Source: Streptomyces sp. SID8374
Lineage (GTDB): Bacteria > Actinomycetota > Actinomycetes > Streptomycetales > Streptomycetaceae
Length of the DNA stretch: 64,000 bases
Assembly (NCBI RefSeq): GCF_009865135.1
Contig: NZ_WWGH01000001.1
Location: 124,001 to 188,000, forward strand
Direction of reading: 5' to 3'
The notes under the pieces were generated by a model. That model ran no database searches. It was not told the origin of the DNA and saw only the letters and a program-made list of their open reading frames with translations. A program made the position numbers and the translations under genes. Each line of letters begins with the position of its first letter. The first letter of the stretch is position 1. Shown piece by piece: positions 27,844 through 35,209 of the stretch.

Positions 27844-28458
27844 TCAGTCCATGTCGTCGTACCCGTCGTGGAACAGCGCGGAGAAGTTCGGGAACTCCCT
27901 CAGATCGCCGTACTTCGGCGCGAACAGATAAGCGGCCCACTCGCCGTCCGGCCCGGTGTCGGTGGGATCGAGCAACCAGTAGTCCTCCCCGCGGGCGACC
28001 TCGACGGACCGGCGGAACAGCCGAACATAATCGTCGTTGTCAGGTATCTCGTCGTAGACCTCGATCACGCTCCCGCCGTCATCGCCGTCCCGCATCCACG
28101 AGACGCTGCCGCACGGATGTACGAGATCCACCCACCCCTCCACGCGCTTCCACCCGTCGCTGGCCAGGAAGAATGCTCTGAGGCTCGGAGGGAACCGCAC
28201 CCCGAGCCGCTCCTCGGCGGCCGCCAGGTCCTCTTCCCGGGCCGGTGCCTCACCCAGCCACGGCTCGAGCCGCCCCTCTTCCTCCAGCACCTCCAGTTGG
28301 CCCTCATCCAGGAGACCGATCAGCTCCCGGTCGGAGGCACGGTGTTGCATGTATCGCTCGTCGTATCGCTGAAGAAAGCCACGCCACTCCTCCGGCGTGG
28401 TCAGAACAGCGGCAACTTCACTTTCGTCGGCCCCAGTTGTCTCACTCATGCGGCTCAT
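27844..28458 (-). CDS. SMI1/KNR4-family protein
   Basis: The 204-residue protein carries the SMI1/KNR4 (SUKH) core at about residues 75-200: LAAAEERLGVRFPPSLRAFF, LASDGWKRVEGW and a C-terminal EVARGEDYWLLDP segment. SUKH proteins often act as immunity proteins against contact-dependent toxins, but in Streptomyces many stand alone. No toxin gene is next to it. Three starts are possible (28470 GTG, 28458 ATG, 28449 ATG); none has a strong ribosome binding site and I chose the middle one. It stands upstream of the AraC-VOC pair on the same strand. Confidence 0.8.
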   Translation of the reverse strand: MSRMSETTGADESEVAAVLTTPEEWRGFLQRYDERYMQHRASDRELIGLLDEGQLEVLEEEGRLEPWLGEAPAREEDLAAAEERLGVRFPPSLRAFFLASDGWKRVEGWVDLVHPCGSVSWMRDGDDGGSVIEVYDEIPDNDDYVRLFRRSVEVARGEDYWLLDPTDTGPDGEWAAYLFAPKYGDLREFPNFSALFHDGYDDMD

Positions 28459-28520
28459 GGTGCCAGGCACCTATGACAACGCCGCCGCCACCCGGGCCTA
28501 CGGGCGGCTGGCAGCCGGTG

Positions 28521-29699
28521 TCACCGCCGCACCCGAGGCATCCCCAGCCCGATCCAGGAGATGATCTCGCGCTGGATCTCGTTGTTGCCGCCGCCGAAGG
28601 TGAAGATGACCGCCGACCGGTAGCCGCGTTCCAGTTCGCCGTGGAGGACCGCACCGGCCGAGCCCTCCTTCAGAGGGCCCGCCGAGCCGGCGATCTCCAT
28701 CAGCCAGGCATAGGCGTCGCGGCGGGCCTCGGAGCCGTAGACCTTGACCGCGGAGGCGTCCTGGGGGGTGAGAGTGGCGTTCTGGAGGGCCGAGACCATC
28801 TGCCAGTTGAGCAGTTTCATGGCGTCCAGGCGGGTGTGGGTGCGGGCCAGGCGGGTGCGGACCCAGGGGAGGTCGATGACGCGGCGGCCGTCGGTGAGCT
28901 TGGTTTCGGTGGCCCAGCGCTGGACGTTGTGCAGGGCGCGGACCGCCATGGTGCCGTGGGCGGCGAGGGTGACGCGTTCGTGGTTGAGCTGGTTGGTGAT
29001 GAGCCGCCAGCCCTTGTTCTCCTCGCCGACGCGGTGGGTGAGGGGGACGGTGACGTTCTCGTAGTAGCTGGCCGTCGTGTCGTGCGAGGCGAGCGTGTTG
29101 ATCAGGGTGCAGGAGTAGCCGGGGTCGCTGGTGGGGACCAGGAGCATGGTGATGCCCTTGTGGGGCGGGGCGCCGGGGTCGGTGCGGACGGCGAGCCAGA
29201 CCCAGTCGGCGGTGTCGCCGTTGGTGGTCCAGATCTTCTGGCCGTTGACGACGTACGCGTCCCCGTCGCGGACCGCACGGGTCTTGAGGGCGGCGAGGTC
29301 GGTGCCCGCGTCCGGTTCGCTGTAGCCGATCGCGAAGTCGATCTCCCCGGCGAGGATCTTCGGCAGGAAGTACGCCTTCTGCTCGTCGGTGCCGAACTGC
29401 ATGATCGTGGGCCCGACCGTGTTCAGCGCCATCAGCGGCAGCGGTACGCCCGCCTGGGCCGCCTCGTCGAAGAAGATGAACTGTTCCATCGGGGTGAGCC
29501 CCCGGCCGCCGTACTCCTTCGGCCAGCCCACGCCCAGCCAGCCGTCGGTGCCGAGCCGGCGGATCGTCTCGCGGTAGAAGCGCTTCTGCGCGGCGGGTTC
29601 CGCGTAGCGGGCGTAGGCGTTGTCGGGGACCAGACCGGCGAAGTACGTACGCAGTTCGGTGCGCAACTGCTCTTGCTCAGGCGTGTATTCGAGGTGCAC
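28521..29699 (-). CDS. Acyl-CoA dehydrogenase, FadE29-like
   Basis: The 392-residue flavoprotein is an acyl-CoA dehydrogenase. Family segments are GWPKEYGGRGLTPMEQFIFF, IGYSEPDAGTDLAAL for FAD and substrate contact, GQKIWTTNGDTADWVWLA and LITNQLNHERVTL. The C-terminal ITFGGGxNE-type segment (FTFGGGNNEIQREIIS) and PRVRR resemble mycobacterial FadE29, half of a heteromeric steroid side-chain dehydrogenase; the comparison is from memory. FadE29-type subunits often lack the catalytic base and need a partner, yet no partner gene is adjacent. The GTG is preceded by GGAGGGG, which lies within one arm of an inverted repeat. A KstR-like site upstream fits steroid or lipid regulation. Confidence 0.88.
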   Translation of the reverse strand: MHLEYTPEQEQLRTELRTYFAGLVPDNAYARYAEPAAQKRFYRETIRRLGTDGWLGVGWPKEYGGRGLTPMEQFIFFDEAAQAGVPLPLMALNTVGPTIMQFGTDEQKAYFLPKILAGEIDFAIGYSEPDAGTDLAALKTRAVRDGDAYVVNGQKIWTTNGDTADWVWLAVRTDPGAPPHKGITMLLVPTSDPGYSCTLINTLASHDTTASYYENVTVPLTHRVGEENKGWRLITNQLNHERVTLAAHGTMAVRALHNVQRWATETKLTDGRRVIDLPWVRTRLARTHTRLDAMKLLNWQMVSALQNATLTPQDASAVKVYGSEARRDAYAWLMEIAGSAGPLKEGSAGAVLHGELERGYRSAVIFTFGGGNNEIQREIISWIGLGMPRVRR

Positions 29700-29781
29700 G
29701 GCCCCTCCGGATTCTCGCGGCTGCGTCGCCCGTGTGCGGCGGCGCACACAGTAGAACGTGTTGCAAGAATCCGGAAGGGCC
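29700..29781 (-). promoter_or_regulatory. KstR-like operator inside a long inverted repeat
   Basis: TAGAACGTGTTGCA (29752-29765) fits the TNNAACNNGTTNNA operator of KstR-type regulators. Around it, arms at 29700-29715 and 29766-29781 can pair over 16 bp in RNA with one G-U pair, and an inner 7-bp hairpin lies at 29732-29749. The arm nearest the gene holds the ribosome binding site of the acyl-CoA dehydrogenase. A -10-like TACTGT overlaps the operator on the minus strand. Confidence 0.6.
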
Positions 29782-29799
29782 GTCGCGCTGCCGTTCGGG

Positions 29800-30954
29800 T
29801 CAGCGCTTCACCGCGCGCAGGACCACGAACTTCGCGTCGCCCGCGACCGTCGTGCAGTTGCCGAAGATCCGGCGCAGGTGGGTGTGGTACGAGAGGTGCC
29901 GGTTGCCCACCACCCAGAGTTCGCCGCCCTGCCGCAGCGCCGTGCGCGCGCTGACGAACATCGTGCGGGCGGTGGCGTCGGTCGTCGCCATGTGGGAGTG
30001 GAACGGCGGGTTGTTCAGCACCAGGTCCAGGCTGCCCGGGGCGATGTCCGAAAGTCCGTCACCCACCAGGAAGTCCGCCTTCGCGCCCTGCGGCGCACCC
30101 AGGCGGAACGTCTCTTCGGCGGAGGCGACGGCCCCGTACGACTCGTCGACGAACGTGATGTGCGCGTCGGGGTTGGCGAGCGCTGCGGAGAGGCCGAGGA
30201 CGCCGTTGCCGCAGCCCAGGTCGGCGACCTCGACGGATCCGCCGCGGGTGGGCAGGTGCTTCAGGAAGAACCGGGTGCCGACGTCCAGGCGCTCGGCGCA
30301 GAAGATCCCGGCGTGGTTGACGGTGGTGCGGCCGGAGACGGGGCCCACGTCGCCGGGCAGCTCGTAGCGGTACGGCCAGGGGCTCGGCGTACGCGGCAGC
30401 TCCAGGTCCGGGGTGCTGAAGATGAGCCGCGCCTTGCGCACCGCGAGGGAGGTGCGGGTCGGTCCGACGATCCGCTCGAAGAGCTTGAGGGTCGAGGTGT
30501 GGATCTCCTTGACCATGCCGGTGCCGATGACGACCGTGCCCGCGTGGAGCGCGGGGGCGATCCGCTGGAGTTGGTCCTCCAGGAAGGCCAGGGACTTGGG
30601 CACCCGGACCAGCAGTACGTCGATCCGGTCCGGCGGAGTGTCGCGCGAGGACAGCAGCGTCACGGCGTCCGGGTCCAGGCCGTTGCGCTCCAGGTTGGCC
30701 TGGGTGGCGCGCCGGGCCAGGTAGGAGTCGCCGATCTGGACGGGGCGGTGGGCGGCCAGCGCGGTGGCCAGGGCACCCCACCGGTCCCCCACGACGGCGA
30801 CCGTGCCCGTGAGGTCGACGGGCCCCGTCTCGGGATCCGTCAGCTGGCGGAGCAGGTATTCGTCGGCGGCGTCCCAGGCCCGGAAGGGGTCGCTGGGGTG
30901 CTCGGGGAAGCGGGCGAGCTCGAAAGTGCCCTGTGAGGTCGTCAAACGGTTCAT
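29800..30954 (-). CDS. rlmG: RlmG/RsmC-like rRNA guanine N2-methyltransferase
   Basis: The 384-residue protein has a degenerate N-terminal methyltransferase-like domain and an active C-terminal one, the two-domain design of RsmC/RlmG enzymes that methylate a guanine N2 in rRNA. The SAM site is VADLGCGNGVLGLSAA and the catalytic motif is NNPPFHSH at about residue 315. The length is close to E. coli RlmG (378). The start is the ATG giving MNRLTTSQ; a -10-like TAGCCT lies about 9 bases upstream, so the leader is very short or absent. A hairpin separates it from the small gene upstream. RlmG (23S G1835) is slightly favoured over RsmC. Confidence 0.85.
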   Translation of the reverse strand: MNRLTTSQGTFELARFPEHPSDPFRAWDAADEYLLRQLTDPETGPVDLTGTVAVVGDRWGALATALAAHRPVQIGDSYLARRATQANLERNGLDPDAVTLLSSRDTPPDRIDVLLVRVPKSLAFLEDQLQRIAPALHAGTVVIGTGMVKEIHTSTLKLFERIVGPTRTSLAVRKARLIFSTPDLELPRTPSPWPYRYELPGDVGPVSGRTTVNHAGIFCAERLDVGTRFFLKHLPTRGGSVEVADLGCGNGVLGLSAALANPDAHITFVDESYGAVASAEETFRLGAPQGAKADFLVGDGLSDIAPGSLDLVLNNPPFHSHMATTDATARTMFVSARTALRQGGELWVVGNRHLSYHTHLRRIFGNCTTVAGDAKFVVLRAVKR

Positions 30955-30972
30955 ATGTCACTCAGGCTAACC

Positions 30973-31010
30973 GAGGAACCGGGGGCGCCCCACACGCTCC
31001 CCGGTCCCTC
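30973..31010 (-). terminator. Hairpin terminator before rlmG
   Basis: Twelve-base arms (30973-30984 and 30999-31010) pair with one mismatch around a 14-base loop. It lies downstream of the small minus-strand gene at 31081-31293 and just upstream of rlmG, so it probably ends the former. Confidence 0.5.
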
Positions 31011-31080
31011 GGCCGTATCGCCCTGGCTCCCGGCCCGCCGAGGCTCTGCCGCCGGGCCTCGGGCGGGTCCGCGGGCTCCG

Positions 31081-31293
31081 TCAGGGCAGCTGTCTGTCGA
31101 GGGCGGAGCGCCCCTCGTCGGCCAGCTTGCGCCGCGCCCACTCCAGGGTCTCGGGTGTCAGGTCCCGCCCGGAGGCGAGCACCACGTCCTCCGCGCTCGG
31201 CCTGTCGCTCGCGCCCGTGTGCAGGAGCCGGTCGGGGGTGACGCCCGACGCCTCGGGCGCGGCCGCGGATACGGATTCGGGGTCTTCGCTCAT
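31081..31293 (-). CDS. Small conserved hypothetical protein
   Basis: This 70-residue acidic protein ends in DLTPETLEWARRKLADEGRS and contains ASDRPSAEDVVLASGRDLTP, a pattern I recall from small proteins in many Streptomyces. The ATG is preceded by AGGAGGAGG, a strong ribosome binding site. It has no signal peptide or membrane helix. It lies divergent to the GH25 gene. No function is known to me. Confidence 0.7.
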   Translation of the reverse strand: MSEDPESVSAAAPEASGVTPDRLLHTGASDRPSAEDVVLASGRDLTPETLEWARRKLADEGRSALDRQLP

Positions 31294-31458
31294 GCCGCCT
31301 CCTCCTCGTCCTTGCGGCAATTCTCGCGCCGCTCGGGCCGGGCCGCATCCGAGGGGGTTCGAGGCCGGTGGGCCACTCGGGAGAGTGAACCGGTCATTGG
31401 GCCGTACGAGGAGTGGGCAGAACCGGAATGTCGGTTCTCACCTCTTGAGGCGGTGCCC

Positions 31459-32013
31459 ATGCTCCACGGCGTCGACGTCAGCGCCTATCAGCCCTCCTAC
31501 GACACGGACGGCATCGATTTCGTCTTCATCAAGTCCACCGAGGGCCGCAGCTATGTCAATCCACGTCTCGACGCCCAGGTGAAGCGGGCCCGGGACGCCG
31601 AGTGCGTCGTCGGCTTCTACCACTTCCTCTGGCCGGGGGACGTCAAGGACCAGGTGGCGTACTTCCTCGACAAGACGCCGGAGAAGGAGGGCGATCTGCT
31701 CGCCGTCGACTGGGAGCAGACCGGCGGCGGGACGCGCGCGAGCAGCGCGGAGAAGGACCGCTTCATCCGTGAGGTGAAGCGGGAGCGGCCCGGCCACCGG
31801 GTCCTCCTCTACTGCAACCGGGCCTTCTGGCGCACCCACGACACCAGCGACTACGCGGGCGACGGGCTGTGGATCGCGGACTACGTCTCGGCCGGAAAGC
31901 CGCGGATCGAGGCGTCCTGGCGGATCCATCAGTACACCGACGACCCCCTCGACAAGAACGTCGCCGACTTCGACTCTGTCAGGGCCCTGCGCGACTGGGC
32001 CACCGCCGGATAA
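31459..32013 (+). CDS. GH25-family muramidase-like protein
   Basis: The 184-residue protein matches the GH25 lysozyme fold: HGVDVSAYQPSYD with the first catalytic-site aspartate, FVFIKSTEGRSYVNP, GFYHFLWPGD, LAVDWEQTGG with the acidic pair near residue 100, and WIADYVSAGKPRIEASWRIH followed by the closing FDS. It starts at the ATG giving MLHGVDVS, so it has no signal peptide; it may be released by other means or act inside. The frame is open upstream, but no start there gives a signal sequence. A hairpin AGAACCG/CGGTTCT (31419-31438) precedes the ATG, and a terminator follows the stop. Confidence 0.85.
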   Translation: MLHGVDVSAYQPSYDTDGIDFVFIKSTEGRSYVNPRLDAQVKRARDAECVVGFYHFLWPGDVKDQVAYFLDKTPEKEGDLLAVDWEQTGGGTRASSAEKDRFIREVKRERPGHRVLLYCNRAFWRTHDTSDYAGDGLWIADYVSAGKPRIEASWRIHQYTDDPLDKNVADFDSVRALRDWATAG

Positions 32014-32023
32014 CGGCCTTCCG

Positions 32024-32054
32024 GGGCCCCGGAACGTTCCCGTTCCAGGGGCCC
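32024..32054 (+). terminator. Hairpin terminator after the GH25 gene
   Basis: The arms GGGCCCCGGAACG (32024-32036) and CGTTCC-A-GGGGCCC (32041-32054) pair over 13 bp with one bulged A and a four-base loop, starting 11 bases after the stop at 32013. Confidence 0.7.
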
Positions 32055-32219
32055 GACCAGGCCCAATCTTGACCTGCACATGATAGGTACACAGCGTTCA
32101 CACGCGAGCCACGGTGCGTGTGGAAGGCTCCCGCGTACCAGACATCGCACGGTCACCCCGACGAGCGCCCCGACCCGGGGCCGGTGTCGTGGTGCCCGCG
32201 TTCCGAGAGGACACCCCAC

Positions 32220-33041
32220 ATGTCCCGTCGCCCTTCGCTCTACGCGCGTCCACTGCTGGCCACCGCGGCCGCCGTCGCCGTACTCGCCGGCACCGCGGCA
32301 GCCGCGCCCGCCGCCGACACCCCGCCCGACCGCCCCGCCACCCTCGCCGCCGCACTCGACGACACGTACTACCAGGACGCCCTCGGCAAGACCGGCACCG
32401 AGCTCAAGGCCGCCCTGCACACGATCATCAGCGACCAGACCAAGCTCTCCTACAGCCAGGTGTGGGACGCGCTCAAGGCCACCGACGAGGACCCCGCCAA
32501 CTCCTCCAACGTGATCCTCCTCTACACCGGCCGCTCCCAGTCCAAGAACGACAACGGCGGCAACGCCGACCAGTGGAACCGCGAGCACGTCTGGGCCAAG
32601 TCGCACGGCGACTTCGGTACGGCCACGGGCCCGGGCACCGACATCCACCATCTGCGGCCCGAGGACGTCTCGGTCAACTCCGCCCGGGGCAACAAGGACT
32701 TCGACAACGGCGGCAGCGAACTGGGCGAGGCGCCCGGCAACTTCACCGACGGCGACTCCTTCGAACCGCGCGACGCGGTCAAGGGCGACGTCGCCCGCAT
32801 GATCCTCTACATGGCCGTGCGCTACGAGGGCGACGACTCCTTCGCCGACCTCGAACCCAACGACCAGGTGGACAACGGCTCCGCCCCGAAGATGGGCAAG
32901 CTCTCCGTGCTGAAGCAGTGGAGCCAGGAGGACCCGCCGGACGCCTTCGAGAAGCGGCGCAACGACGTCATATTCGAGCAGTTCCAGCACAACCGGAACC
33001 CGTTCATCGACCACCCCGAGTGGGTCGGAGCCATCTGGTAG
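32220..33041 (+). CDS. Secreted endonuclease I-family nuclease
   Basis: The 273-residue precursor starts with MSRRPS, a hydrophobic core and an AAAAPAADTP cleavage region near residue 30, a typical Sec signal. The mature part is an endonuclease I family (beta-beta-alpha metal) nuclease: QWNREHVWAKSHGDFG holds the catalytic histidine, followed by DIHHLRPEDVSVNSARGNKD with metal ligands. The family degrades DNA outside the cell. Although the frame opens earlier, only the ATG at 32220 gives a signal peptide; it follows GAGAGG-like bases. It ends against the convergent glutaminase gene at a shared hairpin. Confidence 0.9.
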   Translation: MSRRPSLYARPLLATAAAVAVLAGTAAAAPAADTPPDRPATLAAALDDTYYQDALGKTGTELKAALHTIISDQTKLSYSQVWDALKATDEDPANSSNVILLYTGRSQSKNDNGGNADQWNREHVWAKSHGDFGTATGPGTDIHHLRPEDVSVNSARGNKDFDNGGSELGEAPGNFTDGDSFEPRDAVKGDVARMILYMAVRYEGDDSFADLEPNDQVDNGSAPKMGKLSVLKQWSQEDPPDAFEKRRNDVIFEQFQHNRNPFIDHPEWVGAIW

Positions 33042-33049
33042 CTCCGAGC

Positions 33050-33072
33050 CCGGGAGGGTCATCCCTCCCCGG
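33050..33072. terminator. Short bidirectional terminator
   Basis: GGGAGGG (33052-33058) and CCCTCCC (33063-33069) pair around a four-base loop, with two further C-G pairs past one bulge. It lies between convergent genes and overlaps the glutaminase stop codon. Confidence 0.55.
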
Positions 33073-34411
33073 CCAGGGCCTTCGCGCTTCCCTCCACCGC
33101 GGCCTCCCGGGTCGCGTAGCGCGGCAGGTCCTGGCCGATGCCCTCCCTCACGACGTCCGGCGGGCCCAGCAGGTCGCGCGGGTCGACGATCGCGACGCGC
33201 CGGCCGTCGGCGGAGAGCCGGGCCAGCCCCGTGTGCAGCATCCCCAGGCCGACGGAGTCGACGGCGGTGACGTCGTGCAGGTCGAGCACGACAGGGCTCT
33301 CCTGGTCCGGCCCCGACTCGTCCAGGGCGTACAGCACGCGCTCGGCGGCCGTGAAGTCGATGGACCCCTGCGCGGCGACCACGCCGACCTGCTCGTGCAG
33401 GACCCGCTCGTGATCGGCGGAGGGCGCGGTGGGCAGGTCGTCGGCGGTGGTGACCAGGCTGACGGTGGAGCCGGGCAGCGCGGGGTTGAGCATCAGGTGG
33501 AGCCCGTACCGCTCCGAGAGCGCGCGGAGCGCCGCCTGGCCGCGTACCGAATTGCCGGCGGTGTCCAGCGGCGGGCTGTAGGTGGCGAGACCGAAGCGGG
33601 CCGGGCCGACCGCGATGAGGCCGCCGGAGACCCCGCTCTTGGCGGGCAGCCCGATCCGCAGCAGCCAGTCCCCCGAACCGTCGTACATCCCGCAGGTGGC
33701 CATCACGGCGAGCACCCGGGCGGTGACCTCCGCCGAGACGACCTGCTCCCGCGTGACGGGGTTGAACCCGCCGTACGCGAGGGTCGCGGCCATCGTCGCG
33801 AGGTCGAGGGCGGTGACGCGTACCGCGCACTGGCGGAAGTACCGGTCCACCGCGAGCACCGGGTCGACGGGCATGGTGCCGGTGGAACGGATCAGATAGG
33901 CGAGCGCCCGGTTGCGGTCCCCGGTCATGGACTCCGAGGTGAACACCTCCTCGTCCACGTCCAGTTCGCGTCCGGCGAAGCGGCCGAGGCAGTGCAGGAT
34001 GCGCTCGAAGGCGGGTTCGTCGGGGGCGTCGGGGATCAGGGCCGTGGTGACGATGGCCCCGGCGTTGACCATCGCGTTGGCGGGGCGGCCGGTGCCGGGT
34101 TCGAGGCTGATCGCGTTGAACGCGTCGCCGCTCGGCTCGGCGCCCACCCACCGGCTCACCTCGTCCAGACCGAGGACGGAGAGGGCGAGGGCGTAGATGA
34201 ACGGTTTGGAGACCGACTGGATGGTGAAGGGCACGTCGGCCTCGCCCGCGCTGTAGCAGTGGCCGTCCATGCTGACCAGGGCCAGTCCGAAGGCTTCGGG
34301 GTCGGCGAGCCCCAGCTGCGGGATGTAGTCGGCGGGCCGGCCGCCGGGCAGGTCCCGGTATTCGGCGCGCAGCTTGTTGAGCGAGTCGGTCACCGCGTCG
34401 GAAGCACTCAT
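33059..34411 (-). CDS. glsA: Glutaminase with C-terminal STAS domain
   Basis: The 450-residue protein is a serine-dependent glutaminase (residues 1-310) hydrolysing glutamine to glutamate and ammonia. The SxxK motif is in TIQSVSKPFIYAL; NAMVNAGAIVTTA and SGVSGGLIAVGP are also typical. A STAS domain follows (about 335-440) with VVLDLHDVTAVDSVGLGML. In anti-sigma antagonists this loop reads DSSG and the second serine is phosphorylated; here it reads DSVG (residues 385-388), so that site is missing. Glutaminase-STAS fusions are known in actinobacteria; the domain may sense or bind a partner. The gene follows a lipoprotein gene by 13 bp. Confidence 0.92.
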   Translation of the reverse strand: MSASDAVTDSLNKLRAEYRDLPGGRPADYIPQLGLADPEAFGLALVSMDGHCYSAGEADVPFTIQSVSKPFIYALALSVLGLDEVSRWVGAEPSGDAFNAISLEPGTGRPANAMVNAGAIVTTALIPDAPDEPAFERILHCLGRFAGRELDVDEEVFTSESMTGDRNRALAYLIRSTGTMPVDPVLAVDRYFRQCAVRVTALDLATMAATLAYGGFNPVTREQVVSAEVTARVLAVMATCGMYDGSGDWLLRIGLPAKSGVSGGLIAVGPARFGLATYSPPLDTAGNSVRGQAALRALSERYGLHLMLNPALPGSTVSLVTTADDLPTAPSADHERVLHEQVGVVAAQGSIDFTAAERVLYALDESGPDQESPVVLDLHDVTAVDSVGLGMLHTGLARLSADGRRVAIVDPRDLLGPPDVVREGIGQDLPRYATREAAVEGSAKALAGEG

Positions 34412-34424
34412 CTCCGTCTCCTCC

Positions 34425-35021
34425 TCAACCGCGCTCGGCCTGGGCGACCCGGGGGAAGGTCTTCACCCCGGCGGCCTTGCGGCTGTTGGCCTGGACGTCG
34501 ACCGTACGGTTCGGCGGGGCGTCCTCCACCCCGACGACCACCGTGTCGAGGACCTTGTCCTGTTCGTCGGCGAACTCCACCTTCACCGCGTAGAAGGCGG
34601 CTGTGTCCGTGGGGTTGGTGACCCGGACGCGGGCGCTGCGAACCTCCTCGGACGCGGCGGCGGGCAGCCCGCTCACCGAGACGTCGGCGACCGCGTTGCC
34701 CCGGCCCTCGACCCCTTCGAGCCGCTTGGCGGCTTCCTGCCGGACGCGTTCGGACTCGGCGGAGACGGAGGCGGCGAAGCTCCGCTGGGTGCGCGGGCTC
34801 TGCTCCTGGGACGGCGACCCCTCCGGTTCGGCGTGCGGGGACCCGGACGACTCCGCGTGCTCGGAGTGCTCGGAGTGTTCCGGCGTGAGCGTCCGCACGC
34901 TCCGGGAGGTGCCCTCGCTGCTGGTGTCGGAGTCGCAGGCCGCGGTGGTGGCGGCCAGCAGGGCGGCGGCCACGGCAGGGACCAGGAGACGGGCCCTGCG
35001 GCGGTGGAGGTTCGCTGTCAC
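34425..35021 (-). CDS. Putative lipoprotein with FxLYD-like domain
   Basis: The 198-residue precursor has a basic start, a hydrophobic segment and a lipobox-like ATTAACDSD, so the mature protein is probably anchored by its cysteine near residue 29. A serine-, glutamate- and histidine-rich linker follows. The C-terminal 100 residues (VSGLPAAASEEVRSARVRVT, then TAAFYAVKVEFADEQDKVLD) look like a small beta-sandwich such as FxLYD. The GTG giving VTANLHRRRAR is the start that provides a proper signal. It is probably co-transcribed with the glutaminase gene. Function unknown. Confidence 0.75.
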   Translation of the reverse strand: MTANLHRRRARLLVPAVAAALLAATTAACDSDTSSEGTSRSVRTLTPEHSEHSEHAESSGSPHAEPEGSPSQEQSPRTQRSFAASVSAESERVRQEAAKRLEGVEGRGNAVADVSVSGLPAAASEEVRSARVRVTNPTDTAAFYAVKVEFADEQDKVLDTVVVGVEDAPPNRTVDVQANSRKAAGVKTFPRVAQAERG

Positions 35022-35209
35022 GGACGGTCCGTCCAATCGGGGGATGAGAAGAGGGCGAGCGGGAAGGAGGAGGCCGCGAGCGTGGACATCGCGCGCACTT
35101 CCCACAGCCGATGATCACCAACTCGCCCATACTAGGATCAAAAGGTATGAATTGACTCGTCGAAGCATCCGCTTCATACGGGAGCGGGTTCGAGCCCCGG
35201 GAGGGAACG

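Noticed and set aside
31380-31458. Leader hairpins before the GH25 gene considered as a c-di-AMP riboswitch
   Set aside because: Only one 7-bp hairpin and a tight palindrome are visible, and the conserved core of the ydaO class could not be found.
35150-35206. tRNA-like 3' half (GGGTTCGAGCCCC) before the baeRF3-like gene
   Set aside because: The T-arm-like piece has only four pairs, and no matching acceptor or D-arm sequence lies upstream, so it is a chance resemblance.
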